Part shown: one piece after another, positions 12,355-23,473 of the stretch
Position numbering within the stretch: the first letter of the stretch is position 1
How the letters are laid out: each line of letters starts with the position of its first letter
Assembly: GCA_036346225.1 (NCBI GenBank)
Contig: JARFIW010001323.1
Coordinates: forward strand, 558,001-622,000
From: Platerodrilus igneus
Lineage: Eukaryota > Arthropoda > Insecta > Coleoptera > Lycidae
Length of the DNA: 64,000 nucleotides
Direction of reading: 5' to 3'
Notes under the pieces: model-generated
Databases searched by the model: none
What the model was told of the DNA's origin: nothing
Seen by the model: the letters and a program-made list of their open reading frames with translations, nothing else
Made by a program: the position numbers and the translations under genes

Positions 12355-13210
12355 AGCTGGCAGGACCAAATAGGCTGAATCTCTTCGTACCAGTTGCATT
12401 ATTTAGTACCTATTTTGTACCAATTTGCACCACCAAAAAAGTTTTGTACCTTGTGTCGTTTTGAAGAAATGCGTGGTGCTGCTAGCTTAATATTAAGCTA
12501 GCAAGACCACACCGCAAAAAACACGGAAACAACAAAAACAAAAATAGAAATGAAAAGAGCTGATTTTGTACCAATTTTAAAAAGTTTATACTTTGTGCCG
12601 CGTTTTTAAAAAAATGCGCGCGCTACTAGCTTAATGTTAAGCTAGCAGGACCACATCGCAAAAAATACGGAAACAACAAAAACAAAAATAGAAATGAAAA
12701 GCGCTGATTGTGTACCAATTTGTACCTCAGATAAAAAGTTTGTACCTTATGCCGTTTTTAAAAATGCGTGGCGTTGCTACCTTAATATTAAGCTAGTAGG
12801 ACCACACCGCAAAAATACCAAAACAATAAAAACAAAAACAGAAATGAAAAGGGCTATTTTGTACCAATTTGTACTCCCGATAAAAGGTTTATCTTGTGCC
12901 GTTTTTAAAAAAATGCGTGGCGCTGCTAGCTTAATATTAAGCTAGCAAGAGCACACCGCAAAAAATACGAAAACAACAAAAATAGAAATGAAATGGGCTG
13001 ATTTTGTACCAAAATGTACCGCTGATAAAAAGTTTGTGCCATTAACCATTGTGCACGGCGCTGCTACCTTAATATATTAAGCTGGCTGGGCCACAGTGAG
13101 AAACATAACAAGGAAAACTAAGATAGAAATAAAAAGGGCTGATTTCGTACCATTTATACCACTAAATAGTTTGTACCAGTTTGAGGTGGTATCCAAGTGA
13201 ACTTGGTAAA
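12355..13210 (+). repeat. ~145 bp tandem satellite, 5-6 copies, in ppk intron 2
   Basis: Blocks containing TTAATATTAAGCTAGC, then a GGACCACACCGC-like stretch, then AAAACAACAAAAACAAAAAT, then TTTTGTACCAATTTGTACC recur near 12488, 12631, 12782, 12931 and 13070. Spacing is 139-151 bp and similarity falls toward both edges. Most copies include a short palindrome (GCTAGCTTAATATTAAGCTAGC). The ORF-like stretches across it are repeat artefacts. Confidence 0.85.
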
Positions 13211-16200
13211 ATTGGCCAGCGCCCCAAAAGAAAATATTTAAAAGCACCTAAAACCATTAAAAAAATGTTTGTACTCGCTTGTACTACATTCGATTCCAAT
13301 TGGCCCCATATCGGAGCGAAATAAAAGACTTTCTACAATCGTGAAAGGGATAACTTATAACTTTGTAAGATATTTGTATTAAACAAATACTATTTGATAA
13401 TCGTTTGTGCAAGTCTGTACTATTTTCGGATTTGTTTGTATTTCAAAACAAAATGCATAGTTTGTATCATTATGGCAGCGGGAATACGCAATTTTAAAAA
13501 ATCGTGCAATCGGTAATTGGATCACCGATAACAAATACAGTCGAAAATTGATAATGACGTGGATTCAACAATTAAGTGGCCAACTTTTTCATTCCACTAA
13601 GAAAATCAATTATATCTAAATTAATTTTATTTCGAAGAAAGCAGATCAGTTTAAGACATTCAAAATTTATTTTATGTTGACTATGTATTAAATACTAGCG
13701 GTGCAAATGAATACAACCCATTATGAAATCTGCACTCCAATCCAAAGTTGAATTATCCCAAAAACTATCCCTTTTACAATATCCTGTAAACCCAGCGTAT
13801 TTCCGCCAGCACGATGATACCAACAATCTTTCAAGCGGATACAGGCTTTATCGAATGGTATTGGTCGTTTCAAAATATACTGTTTTAGGGAAGCCGACTG
13901 CCGCCCCTATCATATCTTTTATGTTAATTTTAAGTACATATTGAGGTACAAATAAAACGGGTGTGGTATTCAACGAGTTCGAATGATATGTATAAGTTTA
14001 AATTCTAGATTTAAATTTAAGTCGCGTGCTAGTCCACATGAATGTGACAGCACACGATTTTGCATAGGAGAAAAATAAATTAGAGTGTTATGCGTTCAAT
14101 GTAAACGAATTTTGCTTAGCGGCTGTCCCAGGAGGCGGATATATTTTATAGTGGAAATAATATTTACACTTCACAATACACCCTTCAATCAATTAATATA
14201 ATATGGATTGTTTATCTCAAAATTTATATTCTTTTAATTTAATATAGTCACCAAAAACAACACCTTTTACTAAAAAAATATCTGGAACGTTCGAGACCTT
14301 TTTATAATTATTGCGTAAGTTTCAACGTATGCAATGTTCCTGTTGACTCCTTACAAGTTTTAGAGAGATTTAATATATTCAGTATACAAATTTAAATTGA
14401 AAGGATTCCTTAAAACTAGGTAGGTCTAAACTGTGATCTCCTGATATGTTGTTTCGTGTTGTGGATCATCACCACCTCATCAACTTCAATCGAGAACCAA
14501 TGCTCTGCTTTGTACTCCTTACGTTTGAACCAATAATTCAGTACGGTTACCCCTTGTTTCCAAAAATCGCCTCGTGCCTTATTCTATATTTCTCTGTATG
14601 CGCCTTAAATACTAATTGGAATTCGTGTGTTTCTTTCAATTACGAATTTCTTATATTCGTGAATTCGAATTAGAACCAGAATTAGAAGCCCTATATCATT
14701 ATAAATATGTAATTTAAATTAATTATCCAATTTCTACTCACGTTTTCTGAAAAAAAACGGCAAAAACTCTTCATATATTCTTAACGCAATTGTTACACAG
14801 CACTATTTCACTATAATATAAATTTTACTTGTCTGACGCGTACATATTTGGTTAAAAGTGTTGTGGATTCGACGTGCTTCAAGTGGAGACTGACCGTGTC
14901 TTATTACCGGTTGGTGTTATATAGCTTTTTCCCACTACATTTTGATTGGTTTTCCAAGCAGTTACAGATTGTTGCAACCAACCACGTTTGTTTTTAATAT
15001 TCCCAGCATTTTCAAGCTGATTTCTGATGAAACTATTTTGGATTCTCATATCATGCTGTTATTTGCTCTTGTTATCGTAGACGGACTTTTAACTTATGTC
15101 TGTTGTATAGATAAAGCTTTTTGAGAATTGTACAAAATAAATGATGTAACACGACCGCTGTTTTCGTTTATGGATTTATTCATCTTTGAAAGTGCGTTTT
15201 CTTATCAAAACGTTTATTCTTCCTTCTTTATTACAAGCGTAATTGCATGAGGATTTATTAGGTTTTCTCTTATCTTCTGCGTATTTGTTTTATAAACTTG
15301 TTGAACACTTCTCAACGTAATTTAATTGCATGTACGATTATTTCTCTGCTAATTACGCGTTCTATTATTTGAAGATTTGCTTATTGGCATTGATTAAAGA
15401 TTAATTACGGTCTATGTACAGGTTGTTAAATGCTTACTATTTACATAATTACTTATTTTTCTGCTAAATAAATGCAGTCCTATTGCTATTTACAGTTACT
15501 ACGCGACCCTTACTACTCAATACACCCCTAAATAACCCCTTATCACAGCAGTATATATATTTATATATATATAACTTATACAAAAAGAGCGATTGATAAA
15601 AACAATAGCAACAGCTTTATTTTTGAATGTAACAGCTTACTCTAAGTTTGTTGATGGTAGCCTCACACGCTTCACTCAACCAGAAAGATGAGCTAATTTA
15701 GACTTGACGGTGTTGAAAATTGAATCAGACGAATTTCTTTCAAACTTATGAAATATTTTTAATCTGCTCATTGTAGAATTAATCTCATCACATTCTGTTA
15801 AAAATTTACCTTTTAACTTGAAAGATCGATCAAACTTTCAGGCTCTCTTTAGCTAATAAAGGATCTAATATTTTCGTTTCTTAATAATTGGTCGACCATT
15901 TTCAATTCCACGTATTTTTAATTCATACTCCACCAGTTCTTCCTTATGCAAATATATAATTTGAAACTCTTCAGCCATTTTCAAGATCAAACTACCAAAA
16001 AATTTACACGATAACTGATAATTACAAGACTATCAAAGATTTCATATGTTTCCTAAATAAAATTCATACATTTTTAAAATAAAAATCATGCCATATAGAT
16101 TAATTTCACTTTCGATTTAAATTTTTTTTAAAGAAATTTAACATCAACAAAAGATGTTTATGCTCAACTGTATCTACAACAATACGGTGGCCTCAGGTGA

Positions 16201-16872
16201 TCTATGTAAAAAATCAAAAACCAACGACTAAAATCAGACTAATAAAATTTTCTACATTAAAGCAATTAATGTGACGACAACAAATAACACACGAGACAAC
16301 TTGAACCCCACGCTTGAAAGGCACTAGTAAAAATTTTCACTTAACCAAAGTTAAATAAAAATTTATTAACTAGGGGAACTGAAACTAAAGGGGTACTTGG
16401 AACAAAACCGCCCTATGTTGTAGGTGCTAGTTAATCAATAATTATTTAACGAGGATGGAACAAGCATGACCGCGGCATTAACCTGGCATTAACCCTGCAG
16501 AGAGCACAAGAGTTGTTGTAGGTTTGTTGGCAACACGGTTTGAAAAACTAACCAAAAGAGGGAAAAGCGCCACTACATCTAATAAGTCAACAACTAGAAC
16601 AACTAGATGAAACTACGCACAAGAGGAGATGTAAAAACCCTAGTTTACAAATAAAGAGACTATACCTGAAGAGGAAATTACAGTTAGCATATAGATTGAG
16701 ATCACTGTTTGTGACTTAAAAATAATATAATAAAAATAAAATATGTCACTGTAATTCTTTTATTTTGTTATACGTAGAGTGTTCTACTTCAACTCTCATA
16801 CGGTTATACTTAAAGATTCGCTTCTAATTTATAGCTTTAGAATAACCAAAAATAACAAAAGAATTTCACTGT
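13211..16872. other. Intron 2 sequence without recognisable features
   Basis: AT-rich single-copy-looking sequence. There are a few short open frames (13723-13944, 14446-14673, 14942-15124) with no recognisable domain, and a small AT microsatellite around 15552-15576. I see no exon, RNA gene or known element. Confidence 0.5.
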
Positions 16873-17692
16873 AGACTTGATGGGGAGAACAAAATATACA
16901 GAGAGGGTAGGAAGAAAAAGAAAAATCTTGGGTACCAGTGTTTTCAAAGGACTAGGATTATTGGCGAAAACACAAGTCCAGTAATCTGAAATTAACCACC
17001 AATAATATTGAGCGTAAGGAACGGAACATAAATAGTATCAGGCCGAAAAAATGCGGGTCTTGCAAGAACTTAGGCACTAACAATAAAAAGAAAATCGGAG
17101 CTAAAATTAATTAAAACAAACTCAGAGCAGAAATTAATCACAAAAAAAAGTCGCGGCCCCACGCCAGGGCGTCAGAAGCTATGCTACGTACAATGACCTA
17201 ACTATACCAGGCTAACTAACAATGCGGAGGGGGGAAGGGTTCCTAGCAACACGAAAAAAATACATCGTCAACGAATTTCTATATTTGTGTTTTTTTATTG
17301 TAAATGGAAAATCGTTCGGATGTACAATTTTTGTGTTGCTAAGAACCCCTCCCCTCTTGCGTTGGTAGTTAGCCTGGTATAGTTACGTTTTCTTCCGGCA
17401 ACGTCATGGTACGTAGCATAATTTCTGACGCCCTGGCGCGGGGCCGCGATTTTGTTTAGTGATCAATTTATGCTCCGAGATTGTTTCAGTTAATTTTGCT
17501 CCGATTTTTTTACTGTTAGCGCCTAAGTTCATACATGACCCGCATTTTCTCGGCCTGATACTACTTATGTTCCGTCTCTTACGCTCCATATTATTGGTGG
17601 GTTAATTTCAGATACTAGTCCATTGAAAACGCTGGTGCCCAAGATTTTTTTTTCCTTCCCTCTGTGTATATTTTGGTCTCCCCATCAAGTCT
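16873..17692. repeat. 820 bp imperfect palindrome (two ~390 bp inverted arms)
   Basis: The left arm (16873-17266) begins AGACTTGATGGGG and the right arm (17316-17692) ends CCCCATCAAGTCT. Between them every landmark recurs in reverse order, for example GCGGCCCC.CGCCAGGGCGTCAG against CTGACGCCCTGGCGCGGGGCCGC, and GGGTTCCTAGCAACAC against GTGTTGCTAAGAACCC. The spacer is ~50 bp. A third copy of the arm lies in the left-arm orientation at 20905-21330. The arms contain a TGCTACGTAC...GACGTA motif also seen at 38998 and 41690. Confidence 0.85.
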
Positions 17693-17910
17693 TGAGTTAG
17701 TTATTTTCCTCCGACTTTTCTTTTATTCTACCGCCCTATTCTAATTTCTATTTTGTTGTTTCGCTCCTATTAGCGTTCCCGAAGTTTATCCGTCGGATAT
17801 GTTTTAAATTGTCCTGTATTTGCAATAATTTTTTTTTTTTGCTTCTATGGAGTTACGGTTAGTCTTTATTTAGTTAGTTTCTACCAATTTCTTTCATATT
17901 CGTATTCAAA

Positions 17911-18343
17911 ATGACTTCTTTTTCGGCTTCCCACCAAGGTCTCCCAGTGTAGGAGTGGAGTTTAAAATTTTCTGGTGTCCTAAACACTCTTACTGTACAT
18001 AATTCTTTGAGATGGGTCAAAAAACTCCGACGAGCTCAAAATGTGTCAGAATTGCAGTTTTTTGAGTCTGCAGTGCATTTGTTCGAGGCTAAAGCGTTAC
18101 TTTGGTTTCGTGGTTACCGGCATAGGTTTTCGGACTGGAAGTCGTTGTCTAATTTACTGATTCAATATTTTGAACCCCCGGATTTTGCTTATAAGTTTGC
18201 TTCTACTGAGGAAAATACTTTTGCTTCACATGACCGAGTTGTTAAGATTTCTCCTACGCTTACGGGTAGATCCGATACTTCTTCCGTAAGTTCTACTGTT
18301 CTTCTTCCTAGTTCTACTTCTACGTGTCAGCACATACCTTTCT
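17911..18343 (+). pseudogene. Retrotransposon Gag-like domain, decayed (element A)
   Basis: From ATG 17911 the frame has one in-frame TAG at 17950, then continues EWSLKFSGVLN and on to FFESAVHLFEAKALLWFRGY and FSDWKSLSNLLIQYFEP. The spacing A..LF...A..WFR...W..L...L...F matches the Retrotrans_gag capsid domain and resembles the Gag of Gypsy2 in this window (AIDLFSDSALAWFR, residues ~185-198 of the 51748-51080 frame). After about 18330 the sense frame moves by one base into a Ser/Pro-rich linker that leads to the repeat region. Capsid role is known for the family; here it is inferred and the gene is broken. Confidence 0.65.
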
Positions 18344-19716
18344 TCGGCAAATATAACTTCGAACAAAATTTCCTCTGTCTTTATTTCTACATCCTATTCT
18401 ACTCCTCCTTTTGGTCGCCCTACTTATTCACCCTCACCCCAAACTGTGCCTCCACCACCATCGCAACCCATACTTCGAATTAGTGACTTGCAGCTAGCTT
18501 CTCAAGACTTTGTTTCCGCTTTCTTAAACGATTCTACCCACGAAATTCCTGTCATGTCTGCAAGCACAAATGTTGCTGAAGTGACGATAACTTTTAATTT
18601 AGTCAGCGAAGGTCTTGTTGAAGTTCATGAACTTGTATCTTTAATGTCTGTTGCTGTTTCTGTTTCTGTTCCTGCTTTCTTAAATGGTTCTACTCAAGAA
18701 ATTTCTGTCGTGCCGGCAATCACAGCCGTAGCCAAAGTGAAAATAATTCCTAATACGGATAGAAAAGCTCCTGTTGAAATTAGGGAACCCGTAACGGTGA
18801 TGCCTGTTGCTGTCGTCGTCAAAGTTTTACCTGATACTGTTTCGTTATCTACTACTATTAAGCAATCAGTTTCTATTGTGGTTGAAGTTTTGTCTGTTCC
18901 TACTCTGTTGTCTAACAGTGATGCAGTCTTACTTGATTCTACTCCTTTACCGGACGTTGATGAAACGTTACCTATTCTTACTCATTTTTCTGATGTTGAC
19001 AAAATTCTTTCAGATTGTGTTTCTTTATCTCATGCTGACAAACTTCTACTTGCTTTTGTTCTTTTAGCCAAGGTTAATGAACTTCTAGCTGATGTTCTTT
19101 TATCTACTGTTGTTATAGTTTTTCCTGGTGCTGTTTGTTTTGTAAAGTTGCTGAAGTTCAACCTGATTTTGTTCCTATATGTAATGTTACTGAAGTGTTA
19201 GCGGATTTTGCCCATTTTCCTAAGGTTGATATTCCTACAGCCAATGCTGTTTTCTGTCCTAACTGTGATACTTCTAGTCCTATATCTAACGTCGTTGAAA
19301 TTTTATCTACTTTTTTCCCTCTAGTTAACGTAACTGAAGTGTGTTCCGCTTGTGTTTCTCTTCGTAAGGTTGATTCTCGTACAGCCAATACTTTTTCTCT
19401 TTCTACCGTGGGTATTCTGACAACCCATGATGTTTCCTTTTCTACCGTTGACTTTCTTACCTCCAACTCTAACAATATACAACTTTCTTCCTTAACTCGT
19501 TTCGAGTTTCCTAAACCACCCTCTCCACCTCCTACACCGCATACTACCACTACTACACCTCTTGCTGTCCCTGTTTTGCGAAAAACTGCCCATAAAAGGC
19601 AGAAATTTGTCTATACTGATTCAGAACCAGAAAATGTTGATCGACGAAATCCTAATGTCCTTTGTCTCGTTTCATTTTCCTTTTGGCGGCGTAAACGCCT
19701 TAAACCCAATATCTAG
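18344..19716 (+). pseudogene. 13-residue tandem-repeat protein region (element A)
   Basis: After a Ser/Pro linker, two ~50-residue repeats (each with FLN-S-x-EI...V..PV..V) lead to a run of 13-residue units with consensus V-(D/T/N)-E-(V/I/L)-L-x-D-x-V-x-(L/F/C)-(S/C)-(N/K/H), starting near 18956: VDETLPILTHFSD, VDKILSDCVSLSH, and so on. The frame shifts by one base near 19140 and the units continue (VAEVQPDFVPICN, VTEVLADFAHFPK, and others) to about 19470, followed by LSSLTRFEFPKPPSP and a basic tail with KRQKFVYTDSE. The 13-residue spacing is kept in element B, so it was under coding selection at some time. Function unknown; no catalytic motif seen. Confidence 0.6.
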
Positions 19717-19905
19717 TCCTCGCGCCCCAGATTCTTATGCCAACTTTGCGCTTCTTAGGTTTTGATTTTTGGACGTTACGATTTCGTTTTACTTCCCTGT
19801 TTTACTTAGTTCTCCTTTCTTTCTTTTTCTTTCACCCGTGTGGATCCGAGAATAGAATAGTCCCATGGTGTAGACCTGCCTGTCGTAAGAGGCGACTACA
19901 GCGGT

Positions 19906-20040
19906 CAAACACATACACACACGCATACTATACACGCATAACACATACACACACCTTTCTTACGCCACCAAACACACACACACACACACACATACACACA
20001 CACACAAACGCACGCACACGCTCACACTTACACATACATA
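19906..20040 (+). repeat. (CA)n-rich microsatellite in element A
   Basis: Runs of ACACAC and ACACGC follow the conserved box CCTGCCTGTCGTAAGAGGCG at 19877. The matching position in element B carries a longer GT/GTGC tract, so the microsatellite is an integral part of the family. Confidence 0.85.
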
Positions 20041-20890
20041 ACTACACTGGGATTCTGTTTTATTTTCTTTTGTACGATTATAGTTTTTTTTTTTGGATTT
20101 TGTACTTGGTATTGGTGCTATTCTTTTGGTTTTTTTCTTTTTTCCTCGTTCCTTTCATTCCACTTTCCTTTCTCTATTCTTTTACTGGTCTTCTTTGCTG
20201 TCGGTCCCTGGGCCGATTGTGTTTCGTCCATTCGCTCCTGTGGTAGGTGCTTCCTAATCCGTTTTTTGTTCTTCGGAAACCACGACTTGGTCGACTATAG
20301 GACTAGTTAGCATTTTTTTTCTTTGGTCCTTCGTTTATTGAGATTTTTGGTTACCACAGTATGTAGCACACCGTTTCTTTTTACCAGCGTTCCTCCTCTC
20401 TTTTTCTCGTTCTCTCTTGTTGTTCCTTTACATCCTTCAGGCTTGACCTTTGGATCCTGTTTTGGCGTACACTGTTGGTTTTCTTCCTCATATCTTTTCT
20501 TCTTTTGAGGTTGATAATCTTCCGGGTTCTTAACTAGAAATAACCGTCTTCCGACGACTTTTTTTCAGTGTCGATGCCATTCCATCTTAGTCCTCTTTGA
20601 TTACTTATTACTCGTCTTTCCTTCCTTTTTTTCTTTCTTCTTCTTCTTTCTCCTCTTCTATTAGTGGCCCTTCAAGCCGGACGAGAGTTCTTTTTTTATT
20701 TTTGGAGGTGTTCCTTTTTTTCTTTTTTGGTTTTTTTGTCTTGTTTCCGTAACGAGTTTTCTTTTAGTTTTGAAGCAAATTTTTGTTTCTCTTTCATTTT
20801 GTTTGGGTTTTTTCTCATTGTTTTTTTGTCCTGCCCACTTCCATTACTTTTGTTTTCTTACCCCGATCTGTTAATTTTTGCTGGAGGGGG
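20041..20890 (+). repeat. Pyrimidine-rich tract in element A
   Basis: About 850 bp of T- and C-rich sequence with very few purine runs (many TTTTCTTT-like strings) ends at an abrupt switch to AAAAAAAGGAAGGAAGG at 20897. Element B has the complementary purine-rich tract at about 43030-43920. Open frames here are phenylalanine/leucine-rich artefacts of composition. Confidence 0.7.
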
Positions 20891-20904
20891 GTATTAGAAA
20901 AAAA

Positions 20905-21330
20905 GGAAGGAAGGAAGGAAAAAATCGTGGGCGCCAGCGTTTTCAATGGACTAGGATTATTGGCGAAAACACAAATTCAATAATCTGAAATTAACCCACT
21001 AATAATATTGAGCGTAAGGGGCGGAACATAAGTACTATCAGGCCGAGAGAATTCGGGTCATGTAGGAACTTAGGCACTAAAAATAAAAAAAATCGAAGCA
21101 AAAATTAATTAAAATAAATTCAGAGCAGAAATTAATCACAAAAAAAAATCGCACACTTTGGGCGCCAAAAATTATGCTACGTACAATGACGTAGTCGGAA
21201 GAAAACGTAACTATACCAAGCTAACTACCAATGCGGAGAGGGGAGGGGTTTCTAGCAACACAAAAATAATACATCGCCAACATTTTCTATTTACAATAAA
21301 AATACACAAATATAGAAATTTCTATCGAAA
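20905..21330 (+). repeat. Third copy of the 400 bp palindrome arm
   Basis: It shares GCGTTTTCAATGGACTAGGA, TGCTACGTACAATGACGTAG, AACTATACCAAGCTAACTAC and TTTCTAGCAACACAAAAA with the arms at 16873-17692. It is in inverted orientation to the arm at 17316-17692 and so closes element A on the right. Confidence 0.8.
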
Positions 21331-23067
21331 TAGCAAAACAAAATTAACTAAGGTTACTATTTAATAAAACAATTTTACTCTATTGAGAAATTCAGTAGTT
21401 GTTTCTCGAAGTGCGCATTTCGTAGCTAACATGCAATAAATCTAATCAGTACCAAAAAAGAATAACGCTGATACTTTTGTATAAGCAGATGGGTTAAGTA
21501 TAAAAAGCAAAAGCATTAAAGTTCGAAACTTTTCTAGTAAGTATTTTACCAGAACAAACATTAGCGTGTCTAATTTCAAATTGGGTTTATCCCTGGGTAT
21601 GTTAGAAAAGGAAAACAAGCCACATACATGTGTCGGGATACTTATCTGGTCAGCGCTCGGAAGCAAATTGACACAGCATCGCCGCGGTAGTCAGCAGCAA
21701 CAACAAGCAACGGCGGTCTACATGCAAGAACAGTTGATCTACATCAAGAAATAATCGGGTTACGCAACAAGCAATTTAGCCTCCAGCTAAAAGCTAAAAA
21801 AAGAAAAACCTTACTGATATTAACAACTCAGGAGCGCTTACCGATCCACACCAAATCTACACATTTGATAAAGGGGAAACGTGCATCGCTCTTGGAATAA
21901 CAGAACGAGTAGTTGTTACAAGTGCATCGACGCACAAGCTGCAGTATCAAAATTAAAAAGGAGTTTATAATAACACGAACTCGAAAAGCAAACATCCGCG
22001 TATTTGAAACGCGATTGAAGCTGGAAAACACGGTTTTACCGGAGAATAAAAGGATATATTATTTCGACAAATCTTTAGATGGGAAACGCGCTCACGGATA
22101 CCTAAACAGGACATTGACTTATTTAAATTTTATCATAGACTTGTCGTTTTCAAGCCAAAAGGGATTTGAGTTGAAAAGTATTAGACAGCATATTTATTAT
22201 TAATTAAGTTGACGGATGTGAGAATAGCAACGTAGTTGATTTAACAAAATTATCGTAAAGCGGACTTATGAATTAACAAGGGAAATTTTTAAAGCAAAAT
22301 TGGAACGTAACAATTGTTTCTATTATTCAAAATAAGTAAATTTCTTTTCAAATAAGTATTTTTCACATAGGTATTTACAAAAAGGCATATGGCATTCAAG
22401 TCTAATTGTAAAGAATTGATTTCATTTCATAAAACTTTTTCTTAAGTAAGTTAATTTAACAAATTACATTTCGATCTAAGGGCTACCAGGTCTTCTAGCT
22501 TTATAAGACAAACAAGATTGTTTAAAGTAAAATTAATTTTTTATATTTTCAAAAGGAATAAGTACTTTGATCTAAGCAAAAGATAAAATAGATATTTGCA
22601 GTTTTTAATTAACTTTTGACTATCTTAAAGACAAAATGCAAACGTGGTGTGACATTATTTCACGCAAGAGAATCAAGCTTAAATGGCATTGAACGATTTT
22701 ACAACAGAAAAAGAGTACTTCAAATTACAAAAACGATTCCTCAAAAGCTGAAAGCTAAAGCATCACTATAAATAATTTATGCAACTTGATTAGTTTTTCA
22801 TTTTAACGACGTGTTAAACATATCACATGCTCTTTTATGAACGGGACAATTTCAAAAGTAACCAACGTAGATTTATTAAAACAAATTTAAAGAAAGGTAT
22901 TCTTACCTTAGGTAAATTTATTTCAAACTACATTACCACACGGCACTTTTAAACCAAAACGAAATTGCAGCTTAAATATTATCCAACGTGGAAAAATCCA
23001 AAGTAGCATTTTATCCAGATACACACCTCCAGTTCTAATCAACTAGAGTCGCCATGTCTACAACATC
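21331..23067. other. Intron 2 sequence; diverged copy of terminal repeat S near 21990-22270
   Basis: Mostly unrecognised. The stretch around 21990-22270 (with ATTGACTTATTTAAATTTTA at ~22114) is a diverged copy of segment S seen at 42637-43020 and 54046-54427, always on the element A/B family side of the pyrimidine tract. A small CAGCAACAA run lies near 21693. Confidence 0.45.
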
Positions 23068-23422
23068 TGTAGTGTTCTCTTGGGGTCTTTATTAGAGGGG
23101 TGATTAAATCAAAGTCGAAGACCATTTCACATGTTTAATTTACTTGTCACTTTAAGGTGCAGTACAACTATTACATCGGAAGGTTCGACTTATAATCATC
23201 TTATTCTATATTAATACTTAACTGCTAACAATGATTTTGCAACTATGCTTATTTACTAATTCAAATTACACCTAGCCTAGAGTTCGTTGCACGTGTACTT
23301 CCTGATTGTCTTCCTGTACAACTTCCGCACTTTTCACTTCCTATACAAGTCACTCACCTTTTAAATGCTTAAACTTAATACAATGTAATAACTATAAATT
23401 ATTCGGCTATTACACCATCACA
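23068..23422 (-). repeat. Gypsy1 3' LTR
   Basis: 355 bp, apparently the same sequence as the right LTR. The left flank ends CATC. Confidence 0.92.
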
Positions 23423-23473
23423 CCTCCACGGGTGCACTAAAAAATTTTTGTTTTCAAAATAAAATTTTCTAAA

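Larger units (their letters stand above)
17693..20904 (+). mobile_element. Element A: Gag-like plus 13-residue-repeat element
   Basis: This internal block lies between inverted copies of a ~400 bp sequence (17316-17692 and 20905-21330). From left to right it has a broken Gag-like reading frame, a long repetitive frame, a conserved short box, a CA microsatellite and a pyrimidine-rich tract. A second copy (element B, minus strand) has the same order at 43025-45234 plus 53665-54045. No polymerase, integrase or transposase is present, so it looks non-autonomous. Whether the terminal unit is the inverted repeat or an LTR is unresolved: copy B is flanked by direct, not inverted, repeats. Confidence 0.6.

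Noticed and set aside
19158..19550. 130-residue minus-strand ORF opposite the repeat protein
   Set aside because: Shadow of the 13-residue-repeat frame; the repeat period explains its openness.
20323..20897. Phenylalanine-rich membrane-like ORFs
   Set aside because: Caused by the pyrimidine-rich tract; no start context and no conserved frame in element B.
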